Source of the DNA: Hyphomicrobiales bacterium | GTDB lineage: Bacteria > Pseudomonadota > Alphaproteobacteria > Rhizobiales > Aestuariivirgaceae | Reading direction: 5' to 3' | Assembly (NCBI GenBank): GCA_027051995.1 | Contig: JALUFY010000066.1 | Location: 1 to 5,882, forward strand | Length of the DNA: 5,882 bases | Part shown: piece by piece, positions 1 through 5,882 of the stretch | How positions within the stretch are numbered: position 1 is the stretch's first letter | How the letters are laid out: each line of letters opens with the position of its first letter | Program-made: the position numbers and the translations under genes | Notes under the pieces: generated by a model | What the model saw: only the letters and a program-made list of their open reading frames with translations | The model's database searches: none | What the model was told of the DNA's origin: nothing

Positions 1-116
1 TCCGCCCGCAGCCGGGTGATGATGCGCTCCGAATCCACCAGCGCCTTGGGGCAGCCGAGCGAAACGATGCCGACGCGCGGCGCGCCCGTATCGTCCTGTG
101 ATGAAGTGTCCGTCAT
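1..116 (-). CDS. rimO: RimO, ribosomal protein S12 methylthiotransferase (N-terminal part, cut by window edge)
   Basis: Only the first 38 codons are inside the window; the gene continues past the left edge. Reading the minus strand from the ATG at 116 gives a short hydrophilic leader, then [18 protein letters not shown] (residues 15-32). That is the hallmark opening of RimO and its methylthiotransferase relatives: a beta strand followed by the first conserved cysteine (Cys22) of the N-terminal UPF0004 domain, which in this family helps hold an auxiliary 4Fe-4S cluster. The GCPKxLVDSE wording favours RimO over MiaB, whose equivalent reads more like GCQMN-x-DSE. RimO is a cytoplasmic radical-SAM enzyme that adds a methylthio group to the conserved aspartate of ribosomal protein S12. 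The start is supported by GAAGG at 125-129, 8 nt upstream. tRNA-Cys lies 103 bp upstream on the same strand. The radical-SAM CxxxCxxC motif and TRAM domain are outside the window and unchecked. Confidence 0.9.
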   Translation of the reverse strand, partial: MTDTSSQDDTGAPRVGIVSLGCPKALVDSERIITRLRA

Positions 117-129
117 GCCTGTTACCTTC

Positions 130-152
130 AAGGCCAAAGTGCGTGCGGCCTT
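130..152. repeat. Inverted repeat next to the rimO ribosome binding site
   Basis: AAGGCC (130-135) and GGCCTT (147-152) form a perfect 6-bp stem around an 11-nt loop. In the rimO transcript this hairpin ends one base before the GAAGG Shine-Dalgarno (125-129), so it could influence ribosome access. On the plus strand it is followed by only TTTT including the stem end, too weak to call a terminator. A second short GC hairpin, GGCGC-GCCC-GCGCC, lies at 163-176. Function is inference only. Confidence 0.3.
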
Positions 153-219
153 TTCGCATGGCGGCGCGCCCGCGCCAAGAGCGGATTGACGCGGCGGGCG
201 TGTGAAATGAGGGGAAATA

Positions 220-293
220 TGGAGGCCTCGCCCGGAATCGAACCGGGGTATACGGATTTGCAGTCCGCTGCGTCACCACTCCGCCACGAGGCC
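220..293 (-). tRNA. tRNA-Cys (anticodon GCA), CCA encoded
   Basis: The minus strand folds as a complete tRNA of 71 nt plus an encoded CCA (220-222). The 7-bp acceptor stem pairs GGCCTCG (5' end at 293) with CGAGGCC. The D arm has a 3-bp stem and an AGTGGTGA loop. The anticodon arm is GCGGA-CTGCAAA-TCCGT, which gives anticodon GCA (plus-strand positions 259-261) and allows one G-U pair. The variable region is 4 nt. The T arm is CCCGG-TTCGATT-CCGGG with a standard TTC-A loop. The discriminator base is U73 (position 223), the known identity element for cysteinyl-tRNA synthetase, which agrees with the GCA anticodon. It decodes UGC and UGU. It lies between cobU and rimO on the same strand and has its own promoter-like sequence. 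No T-tailed terminator is visible after it, so read-through toward rimO is possible. Confidence 0.97.
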
Positions 294-315
294 CTCCCAA
301 GCGGTGATGCGAAAT

Positions 316-344
316 CCTATATGCCAATCACGGCCATATTACAA
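316..344 (-). promoter_or_regulatory. Putative sigma70-type promoter of tRNA-Cys
   Basis: On the minus strand TTGTAA (339-344) and TATAGG (316-321) are separated by exactly 17 bp, close to the TTGACA/TATAAT pattern. Initiation about 7 nt downstream (near 309) would leave a leader of roughly 15 nt before the mature tRNA 5' end at 293, as is usual for tRNA genes. The local sequence is clearly more AT-rich than its surroundings. No second gene start nearby would explain it. Confidence 0.55.
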
Positions 345-423
345 CGCATTTGAATGTTTTTCCTTAACGAACGGCGCGCAAGGCGGCTTGTGATTCGTCC
401 AAGCGGCATTTTCCGCCGTGCAT

Positions 424-933
424 CTATTTCAGTTTCATGGGCAGGCCGGAGACCATGAAGACGGCTTCGTCGGCGGCCTGGGCGAGCATCTGGTTGGCGA
501 AACCGGCCTCGTCGCGGAAGTAGCGGCCCATCGGATTGTCCGGCACGATGCCGAGGCCGACCTCGTTGGAGACGAAACACAACCGCCCCGGCAGGGCTCT
601 GGCCGCCTCGCACAAGTCCTCCACCTCGGCGGCCATGTCGCGCCGCGCCATCATCAGATTGCTCAACCACAGGGTGATGCAGTCCACGAGAATGAAGCCG
701 CCCTCCTGAGCCGCCGCGCGCAGGGCCGGGACGAGCTCCAGCGGCTCTTCCACCGTGGCCCAGGCGCGCCCGCGCCTTGCCTGATGGGCCGAGATGCGCA
801 TGGCCATTTCCTCATCCCCCGCCCGGGCGGTAGCGATATAGACGCGCGCGCCCTCGTGGGCCGCCGCCAGCTCTTCCGCGTAGCGGCTCTTGCCCGAGCG
901 CGCGCCGCCGAGAACAAGTATCGTATGGGCCAT
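424..933 (-). CDS. cobU: Bifunctional adenosylcobinamide kinase / adenosylcobinamide-phosphate guanylyltransferase
   Basis: The protein has 169 residues, a normal length for CobU (called CobP in the alphaproteobacterial aerobic pathway). It phosphorylates adenosylcobinamide and then transfers GMP from GTP to give adenosyl-GDP-cobinamide, the activated intermediate that accepts the lower ligand in cobalamin nucleotide-loop assembly; it also serves salvage of cobinamide. Visible motifs are the P-loop GGARSGKS (residues 9-16) and His50 in MRISAHQ, at the place of the histidine that is guanylylated in characterised CobU. A hydrophobic Walker-B-like strand [13 protein letters not shown] follows (80-92), then the family motif [10 protein letters not shown] (122-131). 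The start at [10 protein letters not shown] is chosen because the P-loop strand begins there, and GGAGGAG (942-948) lies 8 nt upstream. The longer open frame to 1101 runs into nadK and is discounted. No other cob gene is in the window. The neighbour nadK is divergent. Confidence 0.95.
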   Translation of the reverse strand: MAHTILVLGGARSGKSRYAEELAAAHEGARVYIATARAGDEEMAMRISAHQARRGRAWATVEEPLELVPALRAAAQEGGFILVDCITLWLSNLMMARRDMAAEVEDLCEAARALPGRLCFVSNEVGLGIVPDNPMGRYFRDEAGFANQMLAQAADEAVFMVSGLPMKLK

Positions 934-941
934 GATCCGTG

Positions 942-948
942 CTCCTCC
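942..948 (-). promoter_or_regulatory. Strong Shine-Dalgarno of cobU
   Basis: GGAGGAG on the minus strand lies 8 nt before the ATG at 933. It settles the cobU start against the longer in-frame options upstream (ATG codons at 1008 and beyond). It is the strongest ribosome binding site in the window. Confidence 0.8.
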
Positions 949-1048
949 GGGTGGTTGCGAAAAGAAGTCTATCAAAAAGCCCGCCTGTTTTGCTATGACG
1001 TTCGCCATGAAAAAGGATTCCGGCAACGAGAACGGGCGGAACGGGGAG

Positions 1049-1807
1049 ATGAAGATCGCCTTCATCGCCTCGGATTCGCCGGAGGCCGAGGAGGCCCGCA
1101 AGGAACTGATCGCGCGCTATGGCGGCACGCCCGCCGGCGAGGCGGATTACATCGTGGCGCTGGGCGGCGACGGGCTGATGCTGCTGACCATGCACAGGTT
1201 CCTGTCCACCGGCAAACGCATCTATGGCATGAACCGGGGCTCCGTCGGCTTTCTGATGAACGACTATTCGCCGGACAATCTGCCGGCGCGGCTGAAGGCG
1301 GCGGAGATGACAACCATTCATCCGCTGCGCATGGTGGCCGAGGACATCCAGGGCCACGAGCACGAGGCGCTGGCCTTCAACGAGGTTTCGCTGTTCCGCC
1401 AGAAGCATCAGGCGGTCAAGCTGCGCATCTCCATAGACGGCCAGGTGCGCATGAAGGAGCTGGTCTGCGACGGGCTGATCCTGGCCACGCCCGCGGGCTC
1501 CACGGCCTACAACCTGTCGGCTCAGGGGCCCATCCTGCCCATCAACTCGCCCCTGCTGGCGCTGACGCCCATCTCGCCCTTCCGCCCCCGGCGCTGGCGC
1601 GGGGCCATCCTGCCCAAGGAGGCGCTGGTGCGCATCGACGTGCTGGAGGCCGAAAAGCGCCCCGTGGCGGCGGTGGCGGACAACCGCGAATACCGCGACA
1701 TCCGGGCGGTGGACATCACCCAGGACGAAAGCATTGGTGCAAGACTGCTCTTCGATCCGGGCCATTCGCTGGCCGAGCGCGTCATCAACGAGCAGTTTCA
1801 GTTTTAG
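1049..1807 (+). CDS. nadK: NAD kinase (ATP-NAD kinase)
   Basis: The protein has 252 residues, matching the short NAD kinases of alphaproteobacteria. It phosphorylates NAD at the 2'-hydroxyl of the adenosine ribose to make NADP and is normally the only source of cellular NADP; it is cytoplasmic. The diagnostic motif GGDG is at residues 39-42 ([11 protein letters not shown]). It is followed by [12 protein letters not shown] (60-71), the NE pair in AFNEVSLFR (111-112), and the nucleotide-site loop [21 protein letters not shown] (141-161). The C-terminal half has the expected beta-rich pattern and ends [12 protein letters not shown]. The start [10 protein letters not shown] fits the family N-terminus. 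Its ribosome binding site is poor: GGGCGGA at 1034-1040 is 8 nt away, while the GGGGAG touching the ATG is too close. An in-frame ATG at 1007 is a less likely start and has no Shine-Dalgarno. The gene is divergent from cobU (115-bp gap, no promoter I would defend) and convergent with comEC. Confidence 0.95.
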   Translation: MKIAFIASDSPEAEEARKELIARYGGTPAGEADYIVALGGDGLMLLTMHRFLSTGKRIYGMNRGSVGFLMNDYSPDNLPARLKAAEMTTIHPLRMVAEDIQGHEHEALAFNEVSLFRQKHQAVKLRISIDGQVRMKELVCDGLILATPAGSTAYNLSAQGPILPINSPLLALTPISPFRPRRWRGAILPKEALVRIDVLEAEKRPVAAVADNREYRDIRAVDITQDESIGARLLFDPGHSLAERVINEQFQF

Positions 1808-1808
1808 G

Positions 1809-1844
1809 CCGTGCGTATGATCAGGCGCGGGCCGGCGGTTTTTT
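1809..1844 (+). terminator. Weak candidate terminator after nadK
   Basis: Just after the nadK stop, CC(G)TGCG (1809-1815) can pair with CGCGGG (1826-1831) using one bulge and one G-U pair. A run of six T follows at 1839-1844. Seven GC-rich bases separate stem and T run, so this is not a textbook terminator. It sits in the 70-bp gap between convergent nadK and comEC, where a terminator would be expected. Confidence 0.25.
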
Positions 1845-1877
1845 CCTTCAGGTTAGGAATACATTAAGCACGGCGGG

Positions 1878-4310
1878 CTAGTTTGCCGGGTGTGAGTTGC
1901 GTACCTTTCCGGCGCGCTGGCCGGAAACGGAAGAAGTATCCGGGCGCTGGCCGGCCTTCGGGTCTGGCCGGCGTCCTTGTTGTTTCAGCACCTTGCGCCG
2001 GGCGATGGGCGGGGCGGCCCAGGGGCGGCCCTCGCGGATACCGGCGCTGGTGACGACCCTGCCCTCATCCAGATATATCGCGGCCGCGCCCTTGCGCCAC
2101 AGATCGAAGCGGCCCAGGCGGATGCGCGCCTTCTTGCACAGCCCGCGCAAGGGGATGGCGGAAATCAGGATGTCTCCGGCCTTGCAATCCGATTCAACAT
2201 CCTTGCGCAAGTCATTGTTTGCATAAGATTTCCTGCCCTTTTTCCAGGGCTCCGGCAGGAGATAGACGATGCGCCCGCCGCCGGTTTGAAAGACGCAGCG
2301 GCGTTTGCCGCATGTCCAGCCCTTGCGGGCGCGGGCGGCCTTTTCGTCCGCGCCGTCGCCATCGCGGCGCAGCCACCGGGCGATGACATAACGCCCCGCC
2401 CTGCCCGGCGCCGGAACCAGCAGGCCATCCGCGCCGCGCGCGGCCACGGCGCGCCCGGCTTCCTCCACCAGAACATCCGGGCGCGGGGCGGGCGGGATGA
2501 GCACGCCCGCCAGAACCGCCGCCAGCCCGGCCAGCCGCCATCTGTCGCGGCGCAGGGCCAGCAGGATCAGCCCGCCGGCGATGAGCAGCGCTGCGGGCAG
2601 GCGCATGGCGGCGGCGGGGATGACCGCGTGCGGCCAGGCAGAGACCTGCCCGGCCCACCACAGAATGGCTTGCAGGCCCTGTTCCATGATGCGCAGAAAC
2701 GGCCCTTCCAGCCCCAGCGGCATGGCGGCGAGCCCGGCGAGACCGGCGGGCATGACAATCACCGTGAGCAGCGGCAGGGCCAGGATGTTGCCCGCCAGCC
2801 CGTAAAGCGCCAGCCGGTTGAAATGCCAGGCCACCGGAAGGCTGGTCATGTTGCCCGCGATCAGGGTGCTCAGGGCCAGCCCGCCGATGAACAGCAGCGG
2901 CTTGCGCGCCATCCGCGCAAGGCGGCTTGCGGCCCGGCGCGGCGCTGGCGGGCCTTGCATGGCGCGCCATGTGATGACCTCATAGGCGGCGATCAGCCCC
3001 ATGACGGCCAGAAAAGACATCTGAAACCCGGCGCGCACGGCCATTTCCGGGCGGATCAGCAGGATGATCAGGGCGGCCAGCGCCAGATTGCGCATGGTGA
3101 TGGCGGGCCTGTCGAGCATCAGGGCGAAGGTCATGACCGCCAGCATGATGAAGGCGCGCCGGGTGGCCACGGAATTGCCGGAGATGAGCAGATAGGCGAA
3201 GGCGGCCAGCAGCGCCAGGGCGGTGGCCAGCTTCTTGACCGGCCAGCGCAGGGCGATCTCCGGAAAGGCGGCCAGCAGGGCGCGCACAAGCCAAAAGACG
3301 GCTCCGGCGACGAGCGAAAGATGCAGACCCGAAATGGCCAGGATATGCGCCAGACCGGCGGCGCGCAGGCGCTCCCTGTCCCGCCGGTTCAGCCGCCCGC
3401 GCGAGCCCGTCAGCAGGGCCAGCGCCAGGGCGGAGGCGCGCTTGTCGCTTATCGCCCCCAGCACGCGCACCGCCATGGCGCGCCGGGCCCGCTCCAGGGC
3501 GCGCTCCAGCCGCAGCCACGCGCCGCAACGCGCGCAGGCTCCGGCGGCGTTCATGCGTTTCACGGTCGCGGCGAAGGCGAACCCCGATGCGCCTATGCCG
3601 GAAAACCACAGCACCTTGCCCATGTCGTAGCCGCCAGGTTCCGCAGGCTGCGGCAGACGCCCGATGCGTGCGCGCAGGCTTGTCATATCGCCCGGCAGGG
3701 GCAGGTCTTTCAAGCCATGCCTGCCCGCCAGAATGGTGATTTGCGCCCGCTTCGGCCAGTATGCGCGGCGCACCTTCTCCATATCCGAAACGGCCAGAAT
3801 GAGGCGCGCCCGCCTGGGGGCGGAGCGCCAGATACGCAGCACCTGGCCCTGCAGGCGGACATATCCCGCATTGGCCGGCAAGGGGCGGGTATCATTGATG
3901 CGCACATGCAGGCCGGCCGCCATCAGCCCGGCGAGCACGGCGGCCAGCATGCCCGCAGCCGCGGCTCCCCGCATCAGCGCCAGCGCGCCCGCCACGGCGG
4001 CGCAGATCCCGGCCAGAATGATGACCCAAAGGGGCGGAGGCCGGGGCAGAATGAACCACAGCCCGATGCCGCCGGCGAAGGCCACGGCCAGCCAGGCCAA
4101 GGCGTCGCCACGCCCCGGCGGCGGCCCGGCGGGGGCGGCGAGCCAGCGGCGCAAGCGTGAAGGGCCAATCCCGCGCGCGGCCGTCCCGGCCTCTTCGGCG
4201 GGCGGACCATATCCGTCATCCAAGGCCTGCGCCCGCGTCCCGATATCGCGCCATATGTCTTCCTTGCCCATTGCCTGCCCCATGAAAAACTGGCAAGAGG
4301 AGCCTAGCAT
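1878..4310 (-). CDS. comEC: ComEC/Rec2-family inner-membrane DNA-uptake channel protein
   Basis: The longest frame gives 810 residues. ComEC forms the cytoplasmic-membrane channel that brings single-stranded DNA into the cell during natural transformation. In order: a soluble N-terminus (1-68) and three membrane segments (about 70-88, 93-112, 115-135). A DUF4131-type beta-rich soluble part follows (about 145-255), ending in CARC (259-262). The polytopic Competence domain spans about 295-605 with the signatures [17 protein letters not shown] (320-336), [14 protein letters not shown] (377-390), GFQMSFLAV (428-436) and [17 protein letters not shown] (498-514). A soluble C-terminal domain (about 610-765) contains [14 protein letters not shown] and [13 protein letters not shown], then a basic tail to 810. 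There is no HxHxDH metallo-beta-lactamase motif, unlike Bacillus ComEC; this shorter ending resembles what I recall of other alphaproteobacterial members. The start is uncertain: ATG at 4310, 4283 or 4271 are all in frame, none has a good Shine-Dalgarno, and 4271 (MGKEDIW) is plausible. It is divergent from gltX. Whether the host is transformable cannot be told. Confidence 0.93.
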   Translation of the reverse strand: MLGSSCQFFMGQAMGKEDIWRDIGTRAQALDDGYGPPAEEAGTAARGIGPSRLRRWLAAPAGPPPGRGDALAWLAVAFAGGIGLWFILPRPPPLWVIILAGICAAVAGALALMRGAAAAGMLAAVLAGLMAAGLHVRINDTRPLPANAGYVRLQGQVLRIWRSAPRRARLILAVSDMEKVRRAYWPKRAQITILAGRHGLKDLPLPGDMTSLRARIGRLPQPAEPGGYDMGKVLWFSGIGASGFAFAATVKRMNAAGACARCGAWLRLERALERARRAMAVRVLGAISDKRASALALALLTGSRGRLNRRDRERLRAAGLAHILAISGLHLSLVAGAVFWLVRALLAAFPEIALRWPVKKLATALALLAAFAYLLISGNSVATRRAFIMLAVMTFALMLDRPAITMRNLALAALIILLIRPEMAVRAGFQMSFLAVMGLIAAYEVITWRAMQGPPAPRRAASRLARMARKPLLFIGGLALSTLIAGNMTSLPVAWHFNRLALYGLAGNILALPLLTVIVMPAGLAGLAAMPLGLEGPFLRIMEQGLQAILWWAGQVSAWPHAVIPAAAMRLPAALLIAGGLILLALRRDRWRLAGLAAVLAGVLIPPAPRPDVLVEEAGRAVAARGADGLLVPAPGRAGRYVIARWLRRDGDGADEKAARARKGWTCGKRRCVFQTGGGRIVYLLPEPWKKGRKSYANNDLRKDVESDCKAGDILISAIPLRGLCKKARIRLGRFDLWRKGAAAIYLDEGRVVTSAGIREGRPWAAPPIARRKVLKQQGRRPDPKAGQRPDTSSVSGQRAGKVRNSHPAN

Positions 4311-4366
4311 CTGCCGCGCCCGAAGCGGCTGAATGAATCACCATATCAGGAGCCCGCTTTTCGCCG

Positions 4367-4382
4367 CATCCGCCGGCGGATG
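4367..4382. repeat. Perfect 16-bp palindrome between comEC and gltX
   Basis: CATCCGCCGGCGGATG is identical to its own reverse complement. It lies in the 90-bp divergent spacer, 18 bp before the gltX start at 4401 and 84 bp before the upstream-most comEC start. It could be a dimeric operator serving both genes, or a hairpin (6-bp stem, CCGG loop) in the gltX leader. GC-rich genomes throw up short palindromes by chance, though 16 perfect bases in so short a spacer is notable. No assignment to a known regulator is possible from sequence alone. Confidence 0.5.
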
Positions 4383-4400
4383 GCGCGGCGCAGGCATGTC

Positions 4401-5834
4401 ATGAGCAAGATCATCACCCGTTTCGCCCCCTCGCCCACCGGATTTCTGCACATCGGCGGGGCGCGCACCGCCCTGTTCAACTGGCTTTTCGCCAAACACC
4501 ACGGCGGCGAGATGCTGCTGCGCATCGAGGACACCGATCGCGAACGCTCCACGAAAGAGGCCCATGAGGCCATCATCGAGGGGCTGAAATGGCTGGGGCT
4601 GGACTGGCGCGGCGAGCCGGTTTCGCAGTTCTCCCGCGTGGAACGCCACAAGGAGATCGTGCAAAGGCTCGTGGACGAAGGCAAGGCCTATTACTGCCAG
4701 TGCAGCCCCGAGGAGCTCGCCGCCATGCGCGAGCAGGCGCGGGCGGAAGGCAGGCCCATGACCTATGACCGGCGCTGCCGCGATCTGGGGCTTTGTCCGC
4801 CGCACGAAAAGCCGCTTGTGGTGCGCTTCAAGGCCCCGCGCGAGGGCGAGATCGTCATTGATGACGCCGTTCAGGGGCGGGTGGAGTTCAAGGCGCAGGC
4901 CATGGACGATCTGGTCATCGCGCGGGCTGACGGCACGCCGACCTACAATCTGGCCGTGGTGGTGGACGATCACGACATGGGGGTGACGCACATCATTCGG
5001 GGCGCCGATCACCTGACCAACGCGGCGCGCCAGACGATGATCTACGAAGCGCTTGGCTGGACGCCACCCAGGATGGCGCACATCCCGCTCATCCACGGAC
5101 CGGACGGGGCCAAGCTCTCCAAGCGCCACGGCGCGCTGGGCGTGGAAGCCTACCGGGCGATGGGCTATCTGCCCGAGGCCCTGCGCAACTATCTGGCGCG
5201 GCTGGGCTGGAGCCACGGGGACGAGGAGATTTTCACCACGGAGCAGCTCATCGAATGGTTCGGCGTGGAAGCCATCGGCAAGTCCGCCGCGCGCTTTGAT
5301 TTCGCCAAGCTGGAGAGCGTCAACGGCTGGTGGATGCGCAATCTCGACGACGAAACGCTGCTGCGGCGTTTCATCGAATTTCTGCCGCACGCCGAAGACG
5401 ACGCCGAGCTCGCGAAGGCCGCTCTCAAGGTGCTGGAGACGGACGAAGGCCGGGCGCGCTTCGCCGCCTCCCTGCCCGGGCTGAAGGAGCGGGCCAAAAC
5501 GCTCAAGGAACTGCTCTCGCTGGCCGGCTATCTCTTCGCCGCCCGCCCGCTGACGGTCATCCCGAAGGCGGAGAAGATCCTGCGCAACGGCGGGCGCGAG
5601 GTGCTGGCCCGGCTTCTGCCCGTGCTGGAGCGAACGGACTGGCGCGAGGAGGCGCTGGAAGAGGCGGTCAAGGCGTTCGCCGAAAGCAACGAGCTGAAGC
5701 TCGGCAAGGTGGCCCAGCCGCTGCGCGCGGCGCTGACCGGCTCCAACGTCTCGCCGGGCATCTTCGAGGTGCTCGTGGCGCTGGGGCGCGAAGAGAGCCT
5801 TGCGCGCATCGCCGATCAGGTCAGGGACGCCTGA
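4401..5834 (+). CDS. gltX: Glutamyl-tRNA synthetase (class I)
   Basis: The protein has 477 residues, the normal bacterial length. It charges tRNA-Glu with glutamate using ATP in the cytoplasm; in bacteria lacking GlnRS the same enzyme may also charge tRNA-Gln for amidation by GatCAB. It opens with [20 protein letters not shown] (residues 6-25), where HIGG (17-20) is the class I HIGH signature. The glutamate/ATP-site pattern [10 protein letters not shown] (41-50) follows, then [20 protein letters not shown] (182-201) and the KMSKS equivalent KLSKR (238-242). Residues from about 320 form the helical anticodon-binding half, ending in [18 protein letters not shown] (441-458), a typical GluRS tail. 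A cysteine cluster C99-x-C101-x24-C126 matches the zinc site of E. coli GluRS, but the fourth ligand differs (see findings). The start [10 protein letters not shown] is chosen by family fit; the frame is also open from ATG 4380. Only a weak GCAGGC precedes it. It is divergent from comEC. Confidence 0.97.
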   Translation: MSKIITRFAPSPTGFLHIGGARTALFNWLFAKHHGGEMLLRIEDTDRERSTKEAHEAIIEGLKWLGLDWRGEPVSQFSRVERHKEIVQRLVDEGKAYYCQCSPEELAAMREQARAEGRPMTYDRRCRDLGLCPPHEKPLVVRFKAPREGEIVIDDAVQGRVEFKAQAMDDLVIARADGTPTYNLAVVVDDHDMGVTHIIRGADHLTNAARQTMIYEALGWTPPRMAHIPLIHGPDGAKLSKRHGALGVEAYRAMGYLPEALRNYLARLGWSHGDEEIFTTEQLIEWFGVEAIGKSAARFDFAKLESVNGWWMRNLDDETLLRRFIEFLPHAEDDAELAKAALKVLETDEGRARFAASLPGLKERAKTLKELLSLAGYLFAARPLTVIPKAEKILRNGGREVLARLLPVLERTDWREEALEEAVKAFAESNELKLGKVAQPLRAALTGSNVSPGIFEVLVALGREESLARIADQVRDA

Positions 5835-5882
5835 AAACCGCGCCGTAATGATATGGCGGCAGCTCCACAGTCTTCTTGAAAG
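5821..5882 (-). CDS. Probable C-terminal end of an unidentified protein (cut by window edge)
   Basis: On the minus strand an open frame enters from the right edge and ends at TGA (5821-5823). It gives 19 residues ending [15 protein letters not shown]. The stop falls inside the end of gltX, so the two genes would be convergent and overlap by 14 bp. The ELPPYxY ending recalls the last beta strand of some alpha-amylase-family (GH13) sugar enzymes, but 19 residues are too few to name a family, so no function is assigned. The alternative is non-coding sequence after gltX. Confidence 0.4.
   Translation of the reverse strand, partial: FKKTVELPPYHYGAVFRRP

Noticed and set aside
163..176. GC hairpin GGCGC-GCCC-GCGCC as terminator of tRNA-Cys
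   Set aside because: The stem is only 5 bp and no T run follows on the minus strand.
375..423. Terminator between cobU and tRNA-Cys
   Set aside because: Short stems are possible (GCGG/CCGC and CAAG/CTTG, 4 bp each), but none is followed by a T run on the minus strand.
954..1000. Promoter for nadK or cobU in the divergent gap (TTGCGA at 955-960; TATGAC at 995-1000)
   Set aside because: The boxes are not at a proper 16-18 bp spacing, and TATGAC has no acceptable -35 partner. Some promoter must be here, but I cannot point to it.
934..1101. 56-residue N-terminal extension of cobU
   Set aside because: It would overlap the nadK start and lies before the P-loop strand where CobU proteins begin. 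A strong Shine-Dalgarno (942-948) marks the ATG at 933.
418..1881. 487-codon plus-strand open frame across cobU and nadK
   Set aside because: It runs antisense to cobU and out of frame with nadK. Its translation is low-complexity (Gly, Ala, Arg and His rich) without motifs, as expected for a shadow frame in GC-rich DNA.
1977..4160. 727-codon plus-strand open frame antisense to comEC
   Set aside because: The translation is Gln/Gly/Pro/Arg-rich with no domain or membrane pattern, while the minus strand gives clear ComEC motifs over the same span. Long antisense frames are common opposite GC-rich genes.
4380..4400. Upstream gltX start at 4380 (adds MARRRHV)
   Set aside because: GluRS proteins normally begin a few residues before the RFAPSPTG motif, which fits the ATG at 4401. 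The 4380 codon also lies within the palindrome and has no spaced Shine-Dalgarno.

Overview
The window is a GC-rich stretch (about two thirds G+C by eye) of ordinary bacterial chromosome, most likely from an alphaproteobacterium. The pointers are the RimO N-terminus with [12 protein letters not shown], the short NAD kinase of about 250 residues, and a ComEC that lacks a metallo-beta-lactamase end and instead carries a short soluble domain with an RFDLWRKGA motif. A further pointer is comEC lying head-to-head with gltX. I cannot place it to genus.

Layout, left to right. The first 116 bases are the start of rimO on the minus strand, running off the left edge. A tRNA-Cys (GCA) lies 103 bp upstream of it on the same strand, with a recognisable promoter. 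Next on the minus strand is cobU/cobP (cobalamin nucleotide-loop assembly). It is divergent from nadK (NAD kinase) on the plus strand, across 115 bp. nadK converges on comEC, a large polytopic DNA-uptake channel on the minus strand, with only 70 bp between their stops. comEC is divergent from gltX (glutamyl-tRNA synthetase), and a perfect 16-bp palindrome sits in the 90 bp between them. The last 62 bases carry the probable C-terminal tail of an unidentified minus-strand gene that overlaps the gltX stop by 14 bp.

Functionally the window is mostly housekeeping: translation (tRNA-Cys, GltX, and RimO modification of ribosomal protein S12), cofactor metabolism (NadK makes NADP; CobU activates cobinamide) and DNA uptake (ComEC). 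No mobile element, CRISPR array, phage gene or toxin-antitoxin pair is visible. I did not find a convincing undescribed system. The points most worth a second look are the palindrome before gltX, the altered zinc-site spacing in GltX, the cysteine pattern and C-terminal domain of ComEC, and the hairpin beside the rimO ribosome binding site.
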